The notes under the pieces were generated by a model. The model was not told where the DNA came from. It searched no databases and was given only the letters and a program-made list of their open reading frames with translations. From Rhyacichthys aspro (taxonomy: Eukaryota; Chordata; Actinopteri; Gobiiformes; Rhyacichthyidae): a stretch of 64,000 nucleotides of DNA. Every line of letters begins with the position of its first letter. The first letter of the stretch is position 1. Below are positions 1 through 12,021 of the stretch, piece after piece. The stretch covers positions 5,969,773 to 6,033,772 of the forward strand of contig CM072160.1 of assembly GCA_036850595.1 (NCBI GenBank). The letters are read 5' to 3'. Both the position numbers and the translations under genes were made by a program.

Positions 1-3000
1 TGCTCCTAGCTTCTGAACAGCAGCCATGTTGTGGACACTGATGCCTCGAGGATATCCAGGCCACGAGGTTGGTGTGTTGTCCACTACAATGATGTGCTGC
101 AGTCTTGGAACTTCAATTAAGATGCCCTGTGCCACAGAGACACAGATGTAAGCATGTTCACACTCATGGCAAGTATACAATAGGTTTAAAAAGCATAGGA
201 CAAAAGCCAGGTTTCTTCTCTGACTAACAACAAGAACCTAGTCACAGTATTTGTAGAGAGAACCACTGCTTATGTCTGAAAGGAGCTGCCAAACCTTTTT
301 GCCTTGGGACACTGCACCTGTACAACTGGACTCAACCCCAAGGATGTTTTGTAAGTTTCTGTGATGGCAACCATGACACAGATCCACAAATGTAAACCCT
401 TGGATTAGACGTGGGGTCATTAATATTGTTTTATTAAGATAATACAGAGAGGACATTTTCTGGCAGAGAGACCAGTGACGTGATGGAGAGCAGAACCTCT
501 TTGTACAAGACATGAGCTTTTTATGTCGAGTTCCTCTGTTGCCAGTGTGTGCACATTCAACACACTCATTTAAAGTTTTGTTTGTTCTCAAAACTACTTT
601 TTAAGGTCTTAATTTAGTCTCAAATGTGCTTTCCTGGAGATGACTAAAGGTCTAGAAGTTAAATGTTTATCACCATCACTGGTTTCCAGCTGCAGAGTCT
701 AAGTCATTTCAAAATGCACACAGCATGCATTGGAAGTAAAATGTGTATACTTTACATAGTAGAAAATAAACAAAACTATATAAAGTCCTAGAGGATAACA
801 AGTGAGTGAGTAGAGTCTGTAAGAGAGTCAAGACAGCGATCCAGTCTTAACTTAGGCTCATTCAATGTCTTTGTCTTTTTTGTTGTATATAATAACATAA
901 GTTGACATAAATATACAGTATGTATACTTTCCAGGTAATCTCACCTTGAGTCTAGTCTCCAGGAGCTCTTTGCTGGTGATGATGTGGGTCACCTGAGTTT
1001 CATTCAGTCCATGGGCAATAGCCGGACCCCCGAGTGTGGAGTAGAGGGTCACCACTAACAAAATAAACAAAGAAAGAAAAACATTAACATAATTAAACCA
1101 GAATCATAGATATTGGTCTTTTTATTATACTTTGGTACCATGCCTCACTGACAATTGCACTTGTTTACCTTTAATCCAACAAATGAATTATAGAAACCCT
1201 TTGGGAATGTGAACAAAACTCTGAGAAATGGGATTTATGAATTTATGAGATTGTATGTCTCATGCAAAGAAAAGTTTATTTGCAAAAAGAAAGACCCACC
1301 ATTTTAGAAAATAATTGTTTCTGCATATTTGTAGAATGAGCCTGAAAATCATTAATTATGTGTTTGGTACAGTTTGGTATTAGAAATGAATGAATTATGA
1401 TTATTTTAAAATGGCTCTAATCAGTTTTTGCAAATTAACTCTTCGCATTTAAGTCCCTCCTCGATTACAAAATGGAAAAGTAAAGGCGTCAGTCCAAACA
1501 AGCAGAAGTGGAAAGAGAGTGTAACCCTGTGTCCCAACGGTGACACAGACACTGGAGTTTATGGGACAGGGCTCAGTGACATCACCGTCTTGCGTCAGGA
1601 CTTCCTGCTCTGTGACTGCGAGCAAGTACAGCGCGGATGAGGGCCGTGACACCTCCAGCCGTGAGATCTAAACACTCAAACGAGCTCCAGCTTCGCGCTT
1701 TCACTCACAAACAAAAATACAAAATACAAAATGTGGTATAGACAGAGTCAGGCACCATTAGTAACACCATGAACCGCAACAGACATATCATAAACCTCAT
1801 AGGCAGCTCTTTGGATAACTGTAAAAAACATATTTTCTTCTTCTTTCATTCACTTTCAAAGTTAATTTTTAAGCATCTGCAGCTTCTTATAGTTACAGTG
1901 ATTATTACTACAAATAAATACTCAAAATGACTGATTTTTTGTCTTTGTTGTTTTCTTTCTCCTTGTTATAAGCTGTGTAATCAGTTTTGTGACCTTATAT
2001 CTTTTGTAGAACATAATCAGCCTTGCATTAACTTATGTAAAAAAAAAAAGAAAATTAGTGTAAAACCTCACTGAAGAGTCAGACATTTAAACCACTGTGT
2101 CTTTGTTACATTTTTACACTTTGTTCAAATAAAAACAGCAATATAGAACACCATTTGGGTTCAACAGTAAGATACACTGTGGAAATGCACACATACTGGG
2201 CGTTTGAGTTCACTGGGGGCCTTTGGCTGACTCCCTGATGCCTCTGTCAACATCAGATGCTCACGTAGACCCTCTTAACCCTCTTCTGACGCCATCACGC
2301 CATACTTCTATCGCTCCCTGTCCTCCCCCTCAACTCCTTTTTACCCCCCACACAATGCATTATCCACCGCCGCGGGCTTTCCACTGTTTGTGTTTGCAAG
2401 AGACATTTTTATGAACATGCTTTATTGGATATGCAGTATGTTTTTAAAATGTGACAGTTTAATGGGAGAAGAGTAACGGACACAGAGGAAAAGCAGGGTC
2501 CTTGTGGGACAATCACTAAGATTTAGTTAACTTCACTGAAGACTCATATTGTGGAAGAAAGACTTGATATGGGACTTATTAAAGAGTAAATCAGAGTTGA
2601 CGCTCTGAAGCAGAAAGCTGAAAGAAAGCTGCCGCTGTAGTGCACTCTGTAGGCGGATGATGGCATTAGAGTCAATACAACATCAACCAAGTAATCACAA
2701 GGCCAAAACAAAACCAGGACTAAGGCAAGACCAAGACCAGTGCACAAGACATCATTAAATAAAAGACGAAGAAAAGAGCCTTAGTATCAGTCACAAGTGC
2801 ATCACTAAATAGCAAGAAATAATGTGTTTTTTTATGATTGTTTAGTAAGTGTGAACAAACTGATGTGAGGTGAATCTATTCCTTGGTACGACTGTGTCCT
2901 TGTGTTTCTGTCAAATAAAAGTAACACGAGCAAAGCAAAGGAATAAAACAGTTGCTCTGTGAAGCACTTATGTAACAACAAAACAGATGGGACAAACTGA

Positions 3001-6000
3001 CCTTGTTCTGTCTCAACTGGGCTCTGTGTGTTACAAGATTTCCCTCAGTTTACTGCCACCATTGGGCTTAACACTTTCACAGTCATAGAAAGAAACGGCC
3101 CACACCAGACTCGTTTGGGAAATGTTTATAATGAATGGGTTGTTATTTTGTTATTTTTATTAATGTCCTTTGCTGTGTCTTAATTGTGATTAACAAACCA
3201 CTTGAGACGCTTGAGCAGCAATATTAATCTTAAGTAACTCTGTACATTGTATCTTGAAAATGAGCTGTAAAACCATGTGAATATGTCAAACTAATTTTTT
3301 ATTTAAGTGTATGTGATTTATCTCATTTTCAGTCTAGTGCACAGAATTGGAGTATATGAATCAAACTAGAATAAGATGGTGCTCACAGGGGCAGAAGATG
3401 ATAGATATGCATTGTGCCCAGAGGCTGCTTTTAAGCTGATGGTGTCCAATACAAGAACTAGCTGTTATAGCAAAGTTTTATGCTTACGTGTATGTAATAT
3501 GAAACAGTGGCTGTGTGTCCTTCCCATGGTCAATAAAGCATACCTTACCTGACCTTCTATTATCAGCTTCTGTGAGTCACACCAGAACGATCTGTACATG
3601 CCAGACTTACACGGGAAGTTGTACATGAAGCAGGCCTGGGCAGCGATCATCCACTCAGCCCTGGTCTCACAGAAGATGGCAATGTTGGTTTTCGGCAACT
3701 GGCCCAGTGCCGCCAAGCCACTGCCCAACTGGCACGCTGCTGTGTAGGCTTTTTCATAAGAGAGCCAGCGGTATTTCCCAAGAATCACCTGGAGGGGAAG
3801 ACAGAGCAGAGAACATATAGAGTGAGCAGTTTATTTCAGCTACAAAGGGTTTGTTTTATTTCATATAAAGATGTAATGTGTGATCATAAACGATTATTCC
3901 GTTCTTACTGTCATCCTCAAGCTACAACTATAGTCCCACGCATTGGTGAGTTAATACTGTCCCCTATTGGTTAAGAAGCAGCAATGCACCTACATTTACC
4001 CACCAACAATAACTATACAGTGCTTTGAAACCGTGTAGAAACAATAGCTGGATGTTAAACAGTTAATATGTGCTCTTGCTGCAATAAGTGTTTCAACAGC
4101 AAGGTTTAAATGGCTTATTCAGCTCAGGATTAGAGGATTAGTGTGATAATCCAGAGGTAATGTAGCAACGTTGTAAAGTTGGCTAACTCCTGACTGTGCA
4201 GGCACCATCACAAATCTACAAGTAAAACTCTGGTCTGTTGTGGTTTACACTAAATGGTGATGTAACATAATCGCAATCTCTAGTACATTTGGTTGTGGAC
4301 TTGCAGCACATTCAGTCATGTCCTGACAATCTTTTTGAACACAAAGCTCTATGATTTTATTTACTCTTTGCACGTAACCTCAGCTATTTTGTTTGTTTAG
4401 CACTGTAGAGAGTGACTTTTGACACCCAGTAAATTTGGTGTTTTAAATCATCTCGGTAACAAAAAACAAAGTAGTAGTCTGTATGTCTGTGACTATGTCC
4501 ATTCTTGGGCATTACTTTGATATTTTTTACTACACCCTTTCCTCTTTGGACCAACGCCACTGACTTCGTCCTTTAAGACTCAGCAAGTCACTGGAATTTA
4601 GGCCAAAGATAAAATCAACAAGCGCCATGAAAAGGACAACAATATTTGCACGTATTTAATAGTTGCTCTACCAAAAGAAGTGGGTGAATGCTGTTATGAC
4701 ATGTTTTGGTATTTCTAGTGCCTAAGGAAGCTTTAGAGATATGAATGACGCTTTTGTGTAAGGAATACTGACAACCTGAACCATCCTGTCTTTTAAGAAC
4801 TTTATATAAACATACATTCAACTCATGCAGAATGTGTTTAAGTAATGCAGTGTCTTCTCTGTATTTCTCTTTACTTTTTCCCTTGTTACTGCCCAGGCCC
4901 CTGTCACTTCTGCTTTGGGGTGATTTATAAACCATCTTCTCCTTGCTCTGTCTTTGTCGCTGCCTTTTTTTCCCCCTTTATTGGATTGCTCTTAGTGAGT
5001 ATCATATATTTTCCTTCTATTAAATGAAAGCCTTTACTGACAACCTTGGGTTAGATTAGTATTAGCAGTTGCAGTCCTATGCTTCTCTGCTTTTCTTTGT
5101 GAACAGCGGTGTTAAGAACCAACTTTAGAACTGTTTTATATTACAATAAATTCTAGGGCTATTTGCCACATAAACTGTAGAGGGTTAATGGACTCAGGAT
5201 CTATGATATCGCCCTGAACCACTGACACAGCAGAAGCGTAGTGTCATTTTTTGTCAATTAAACAATCAATCTGTCATTCAGATAATCAGTCATTGGTGTG
5301 AGCTAATGTGATGTGGTATATAGCTGTAAAATAATGGATAAAGATAGAGCAATAATCTAAAGATGGAAAAATATTAGTGCTCAATTTACGACAATAAGAT
5401 CAAAAATACAACATATAAGCTAGCATCACTTTTAATAGGAATAAAATAGACACAGTCCCCACATCTGTTTGGTCAGCCAGCCTAATTCTGTCTCTACATT
5501 CAACCAATCAGAGAATATGGGCAGCACAAACATGCACAGAATAAAGTACCCCTGGACACAATTTGAAAAGACACACAAACAAATCAGAGAAACTACGCCT
5601 TGTACAAAGCCTGTCCCATTTTAGACGGTTACAACTGGTCCAACAGGATTTCTGCTGACAGGAAATATTGTCAGTCGAAGGGATACCAGGCCCATTTCAA
5701 TGCATCAGCTTTTTCATCGATCAAATCTTCATTGATCAGCAGAAACTTTCCATCTCTCTTTACCTTCTTGAACACTTTGCCGTTGCTCTGTCGCTCATCG
5801 TCCTCACAGATCACCTCCCTCGTCCCGAGAAAGTCTCTGTGGGGAAACTTGACAGCTGCGTATTCCAACATCTTGTCCAACGTGTCTACTCCAGGATGAA
5901 TGGTGGTCAATAGCCTCTTGGTGGCGCCAACAGCTCTATAGGGTCCTTCAGGGCGACCGGACGCTGAATGGGCCTTCACTCTTTTGGCTCGGTCCTCCTC

Positions 6001-6138
6001 TGAGCCGTAAAAGACTTCATCAGATCTAGAGAGCAGGCTGAGGAGGTAGGACGGTATGAAGGTGATCAAAGTGTAGATCCCGACTATGAGATGGAAAAGG
6101 AGTACTATCAAAGGGTTAAGTTCCTCCTTTAGGTTCAT
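1..6138 (-). CDS. acsl3: acsl3, long-chain acyl-CoA synthetase 3 (5' part, runs off the left edge)
   Basis: Long-chain fatty acid-CoA ligase; the family uses ATP and CoA to activate fatty acids at the ER and lipid-droplet surface. Four coding exons are placed: 6138-5764, 3788-3611, 1054-945 and 126-1 (continues outside). All have GT-AG borders, and phases (0, 1, 0) join in frame to give about 262 codons. Residues about 7-36 form one hydrophobic segment, the ACSL3-type N-terminal membrane anchor. The reading contains LGTREV, then NIAIFCETRAEWMIAAQACF and TLGGPAIAHGLNET, which closely match remembered vertebrate ACSL3. The ATP/AMP-binding signature and catalytic C-terminus lie beyond the window. 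The start is the ATG followed by NLKEELNP, aligned with the MKLK start of mammalian ACSL3. ACSL4 is the nearest alternative, but the N-terminal anchor and the neighbours favour ACSL3. Confidence 0.93.
127..5763. other. acsl3 introns (127-944, 1055-3610, 3789-5763)
   Basis: The three introns are AT-rich. A 12-base poly(A) run starts near 2039. No further exon, RNA gene or intact mobile element was recognised; the short open frames here show no family resemblance. Confidence 0.6.
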
Positions 6139-6282
6139 TTTGGTGAAGCTGTAAAGCAGTTTTAATTTAGCAGTAGACTTCCTTTGCTTTTGTTTTCTTG
6201 TGGTATTTGAGTCCAGTTCCTACGGCCAGTTCTATGCCTTTCCTTCAAATGCTTGCCTGAGAAAATATAGTCCACAGTTCTC
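5764..6282 (-). other. acsl3: acsl3 first coding exon with 5' UTR segment
   Basis: The start codon is at 6138-6136. Upstream on the minus strand a good acceptor (ctgttttgcag) ends at 6283, so this exon probably starts at 6282 with about 144 nt of 5' UTR. The donor GTAAAG follows position 5764. The acceptor assignment is inferred, with no transcript evidence. Confidence 0.55.
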
Positions 6283-9200
6283 CTGCAAAACAGATGACAT
6301 GAATTTGGCATTAGAGACAACTGGCACTTCCTTGTCATTGCTGAATATCTTGTAAATTTGATTATGTTCCCAGCTACTTACGATGATATTCAGCTTTTGC
6401 GTCCTTATGAGAAAAGACTTTATAAAGAATCATTGTGAAACTGAAAGAATGAATCACATGTTCCCTCTGACTCTGAGCCAACAGCAGAATAGAAATCTGC
6501 TATTGGCCAACTTAACTTTTACACAGGAATTTCAACCTTATTTTAACAATCTCACACTGTCAGAGAAATTAAAAGAGGTCTTAGCTAAACAGGAAAACTA
6601 ATTTGTGAATGAGTTAAAGCAGACAGAAGTTAGTGACACTAAGTGTGCAGTGTAAAGGGGTGTTAAAATGGGAGTGTGTGTGACAGGACACAGCTACTAC
6701 AAACTGAGACGATCAGGAGTGCAGCAGATGAGCGCAAGTATAAATAGATAGATCATGCTGCAGTTTAAGCAACAGAAGATGCAGCAGCAGTAAGATGTGG
6801 AATAATAAACAGACAGGATCCAGGATGCTTGTTTATGTTATTCCTTTGTTTAAATTTTAACTTTTTGGTTTTGACTATATGCATACTGTGCCTGGAAGAT
6901 ATCACAAATGTAATTAACCTAATACATCGGTTACAGAACGTAATACAGAGGTTTTGTCCAGCTCAGAAGACCACTTGGCACTCACAAAAATAACCATAAA
7001 ATAAAATAATAAAATAAAAATAAATGTCACTAAACTATAGTATCCTTACTCAGTACTTGCAACACAACTACCGTTACAATTCATGGTGCTTGTTCTATAA
7101 TTCATGAAAAAATAGTTTCTTCTGTATCGCAATTGACAGCAGACAATCAATTTGTAAACATTATACTAAAAGAAAGAAATTAGACTGTATACTGTGTACT
7201 AATTGTGTTTAATGTGAGGCACTTGTTTTTATTGAATACTAACAGGTTGGTTTAACTAACATATGCACTGCCTTTACAATCTATTTTAGAAACATTAATT
7301 TATTATTAAGAGAGAGGTTCATCTTGCTGCCCTAAAGCCACATCCATCCCCTACGTTGTCCAAAAATGTCTGCTGGCTCTTCCACTATTGCACCCACCTC
7401 CCTCTAAAACACTCTCATCCCTCAAGTGTCCCTTTGAGTCTCATAAATAAATCAAAGATTTTAGCAGCAGTGCTCTCCAAGACTACCATCTGTTCCCTGT
7501 GGGATGAGGACTCCTTCCTAAACTGCACTATTGTTATGTTTTTCTTGTTACCCAGCAAGGGTGCCATGCTTATCCCAGGGTGTGACAGTTTTCTACGATG
7601 GCATACTGGTGGGACAGACGATTTGCCACATGGCTTGACATTATACATGATTTTAGGAGAGAGTATGGCTACACAACAAATAAAAAATAGGTGGTTAATG
7701 GTGGTGCACTAAAAAGGTAAATTTCAAATATTCAAATATATAAAATCCACTGTGTTGTCTAAATATTTCATAAAAATTGGAAGTTAATAGCACCAGGGAT
7801 GTACTGAAGTTTCTCCCAGAACTGCTTCTTCACATTGACCCCATATTGACATCAGTACCAGCCATGTGTGACTTCGTTTTGCATGATCACATTGGTCACA
7901 ATACAACTTCATCATTTAACAAAACTGTGCAGAATACTTGACTGGTTTCTGTATAACCTTACCAAATACCATGTCTGCATAAGGCCCTAATTTACACCAA
8001 AGCAATGCACTACCAAGATTAACACCAATCTCCTTTGGTCATTAATAAGAAATAGAGGTTTCAATGTGAAACACTACTTGCTCAATGGCTAGCTTTATCC
8101 AACAGCAGCAGATTTGCAGACACTGGTTAGATTGAGTAATATTGTGACCAGTCTACGTAGCAGTGGGGTGAGCGGGCATCTGTGTGCGAGGGAATCATTG
8201 CTTCCTCAAGAGATTGTGTGAATGGGCCTTTTGTGCACAGACGTCATCGTGCTTTCACCCACTCGGCTAAGCAGCCAGGCTTAAGTCTTGCATAGAGCTC
8301 AACATGACCATTGTGGTGAAACTTCGCACCAACACATGACTGGGTCCTTAGGGTCAGTCTGTGTGGTACGTGTTTGTGTCTGAATAATTAAGGGAGATGC
8401 ATATTGCATTTGATTGTGTGGGACAGCTTTGTGGGTGCACCATGAAGAGTTTGTTCCAATGAGATGACATAATTGATCAGTTCCAAAAGGCGTGAAAAGT
8501 TGAGTGAAAATGTCTAGATTTCATAGATCAGACAGTAGTTTTCCTTGTTGTTGTGTGCACATGGTGTCATAAACTGCTGGTGGGCTTGCCACTCACCACC
8601 AAGTCTTTATACTGTAAACCTTCTTAATATAAGCCTGCTCAGATTATGAGAGAACAGCTGAGCAAAGACAAGACTTGGCATTATGTCAATGATGTCAATA
8701 TTTATTACAGAGAGTAGTAGTAGTACTAGAGTAGTGCCATTGAATTATAATTATATAAATTGAATAAATTGAATTATATAATTAAGTAATGCAGACCTTT
8801 TTGGGATTTTTTTTTTTACATATATCTATTAGATATATTTTTATGCTAGTCACTTTAAACTGTGGCTTACCTTACCTCCACAGTGGTAAAGGAAAGTGCT
8901 TGGTAAGGTAAGCTCTACAATGCAATAATGAATCTGCATAATTTGGTTAACTGCCCGAGGCCTGTTACTCTAGCTATGTTCAAAGCAAAATATGGAAAGC
9001 ATGTTGCTGTTGTAACAGATTAAAAGGAGTGTTATGAGGTTTGAATAAAACATCTGTTTCAAAAGTGTCTTTACTGCACAGCTGTATAATCTAAAAACCT
9101 ACGATAAATTAGCCAACTGTAAAGGAGAACAATAGACTGACCCGGACGGGTGTCACATCATTTGAACAGACTAAAACATCACATGACAGGCATACATAAT

Positions 9201-9668
9201 AAATATGGTGGGTCAACAAGGGAACTATAAAGTAACGTCTCTTTTGGCAAATACTACCATAAACAATGAAAGATGTGCACTACAGTGTTTCTGAATTCAT
9301 CTGTCACAGTGCAACATGTCCTACTGTGAGCTCCAGATGTTCATGGTGCAACATCCAGCTGATTGGTTGAACACAACCAAATTTCAAGATCACTTCCTTT
9401 CCCACTCCAAAATAAGATACTACATTCGCAGGAATGATGGTGGCAATACCTACTGGATATAAGAGTTTTTTGTACCTTGACAGTGCAGTGTGGTAGTTTT
9501 TACATTAACGTAGTCTGTCATTGTGTCTTTCTAAGTTTGCCTTATGTCATCTATTTTAGACTGCCTAATAGCCACATAGAAGCATCGCTATATCACTGAA
9601 ACCTTGGCATAAGCATCGCATCCCACACACATCTGGGATCAGGACACAAAGATTAAAAATAAACTTAC
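6283..9668. other. acsl3 intron 1 (5' UTR intron)
   Basis: AT-rich sequence without a convincing gene. It contains a perfect 12-bp inverted repeat (gcttaccttacc at 8865-8876 against 8902-8913) around a 25-nt spacer. The frame at 7356-7712 has no recognisable domain. Confidence 0.45.
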
Positions 9669-9850
9669 CCCAAAGTGTGTCAGCTGCGCGTAATTGAGGC
9701 TACGGTCACTTTCACCGGCGGCCTGTTAAAACAACTGTGCAGCGTGGACAGAGTAGCTCTTAATTCATCCTCCAGCTCTAATCCACCCGCTCACACTGCG
9801 GCGTGCCAGCCAAGTCCGGAAGTGAGACACGCGTCGTGTTGTTGCCGGAG
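9669..9850 (-). other. acsl3: probable non-coding first exon of acsl3
   Basis: On the minus strand a consensus donor (GTAAGT) begins at 9668, at the edge of the only CpG-rich block upstream of acsl3. An exon ending at 9669 would splice to the acceptor at 6283 over a 3.4 kb intron. The 5' limit is not visible; 9850 is a guess inside the GC-rich block. Confidence 0.45.
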
Positions 9851-10020
9851 GATGGAGAGAGGAGGGGGCGGCCATTCTTTGCGTTATGATTGGACTCATG
9901 GAGGTGGCGCGTGGCTGGGGGACGGGCCGAGATGGAGGGAGGGTTGAGGTGACAGTGGGCCTTTGGGTGGGTTACTGACGGTCACAAGGAGCGTTGCACG
10001 CACGACCCCCACACACGCAC
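9690..10020. promoter_or_regulatory. CpG-rich promoter region of acsl3
   Basis: This block is much richer in G+C and CpG than its AT-rich surroundings. It contains an ETS-type site, CCGGAAGT, at 9816-9823, typical of housekeeping promoters, and no clear TATA box. Its place beside the predicted donor at 9668 suggests it drives acsl3 leftwards. A bidirectional role with farsb, 2 kb to the right, is possible but not supported by anything specific. Confidence 0.5.
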
Positions 10021-12021
10021 GCGCAGATGACCCATTTTCACAATAACTGAGGGACAATGAAAAGTAATGTTGGGGAAAAACTATGGATTTGTACCACAGT
10101 TGTATGTTTCTCCAGCGCAGCCAAGCAATCCTTTTTCATTGTGTTGCTTTAGACCCCATCCACATGTCTTTAGTGTTCATTATAAGTATATTCAATGGAA
10201 AATAAAGAGATAATCACACAGTAGCAGTCTGTACACAATTTTTTCAAGTCATCATTTATACTATTCCAATACTATACTGTTTAATTTGTATACAAAGACA
10301 AAGCAGCTGACTGAGAAGACACATGCTTTGATGTGTTCATATTTCACCTGTTGGAAACAAGGTCAGAGGTACTTTGCTCTAATGCATGTCACCTTTCTTC
10401 AAAGACTTCCTCAATCACAAACAGGTTGTAGATTTGGGAAATGCAACCTCTGCAGAGAAGTTCACAATTTACAGTTACAGCCTTGAGCATTTATTGCACG
10501 TGCTCATTTACATGTTTTATGTCTTGCCTTCAGCGGAATTTCCTCTTGTTGGCAGGCCTTACTCTGTTTGGTGAAGGTGTTTCCTCTTTTTACAAGGTAG
10601 GGCCCTTTTTCACTGCTGTTTCAAGCCACAAATCCTCACTTTACAATCCTGAAAACTGTATGTGGCATCCAGAATTGAGACCTGGTGATGCACTTGCTAC
10701 AGTTTATTGAACTGAAAGCTGATACAGGTGTAACTTGCTCTGAATTATGTATAAGGATAATTACTAAAATAGCCTGCAACCAAACACAGAAGTCACAAAC
10801 ATAGTTACAACTCACCTGCCGTTGAAATGAGTTTGACTGACTTTGAACAAGTGCTTAATTCATGCAAAATCAGTCTCCCTTTTGGATTTGACTAAAACTT
10901 AAACACACGTAGGAGGAGTTGGAGAACCAACTGTAAAAACAGATGGTTTTAATGCAGACGTTTGCCACTAAAATCACAGAGTTAGAGACAATGCAGCTTG
11001 TACAAATGATGGCTGCTGAAAGCAAATACTATGTATCATCCAGATTTTCAGTCATAAAATTAAAAGTATGTGATAAAAGAAGGAAAACAAAGCGCCTATT
11101 GGCTTTCTTTAGTACATTTTATGGTCTATTGAGACCTATGAAAAGTTGTATGTGGGTGTGTGCTTCAGGGACAGTGGCATGACTCACTTCTGCAGGTACT
11201 GTCACGTAACACAGACAAGCTGACAAGTTTAACACAAACACCTAAACTGGACTCTCCTGATAAATTCTTTATCTCCCAATAATTAAATCTGGACAATCCA
11301 AACAGATTGTATGTGATTATGAGTGAATATGTGAGCTTATTACGTATTACATGTTACTATGGTTTTCTGCATAAAGATGTGTTGTACTTGAAAATGGTTT
11401 CTAGGCAACTTTTAGATCCGTTGAACAACCTGCAGCCTTATTATGTGAACCTTCATTATCTGGCACTAAATTTAGATCATTTCTAAGCACAACAACATAA
11501 CATTTTCCAACAAAAGCCCACTGAATATTTACTTCCACATTAAATATCTACTAGGAAATTCACAATTTATAGCCAAGTAAATAACATGTTTATAATCCAA
11601 GTGGAAAAATGCACAAGATCAAGACATCTTTAAAGACTTAAACTGACAGACTGACGTATTTTAGATCCCTATAGATGGCTTCTGTTCTGTTTAGAGCTCA
11701 TTGAAAAGTATATAAATATAAACACATTCACGTTCTAATACATTGGCCTACACGTACATCAGAATAAAATGAAATTAAATGAGATGAAAAGAGTCTGGGC
11801 TTTAAGAACATTACAAAAAATATAATGCATATTTGTGGAAACGAAGATTTACGAGAATTTAAACACGAAAAGATAAAAAACAAAATCAAACCCACAAATA
11901 TCTGTGTTTCCTTTTTAGAAGAAATTTCTGAAGCTTCATTTTACTCAGGCACATTTCGAGGCAGCTACAGCGCTTCAGTGGGGTCCTTTTCCACCGGGGC
12001 TCAGGAGGATTAGCAGGCAAC
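10021..12021. other. acsl3-farsb intergenic region and farsb 5' flank
   Basis: About 2 kb of mostly AT-rich DNA. The last 80 bases before the farsb start are richer in G+C and probably hold the farsb 5' UTR. No TATA box was identified. Human MOGAT1 lies between FARSB and ACSL3, but nothing resembling an acyltransferase exon was seen here. Confidence 0.5.

Noticed and set aside
10286..10710. Overlapping plus-strand frames in the acsl3-farsb interval
   Set aside because: Three mutually overlapping short frames with no family resemblance and no splice partner; MOGAT1 was considered and not recognised.
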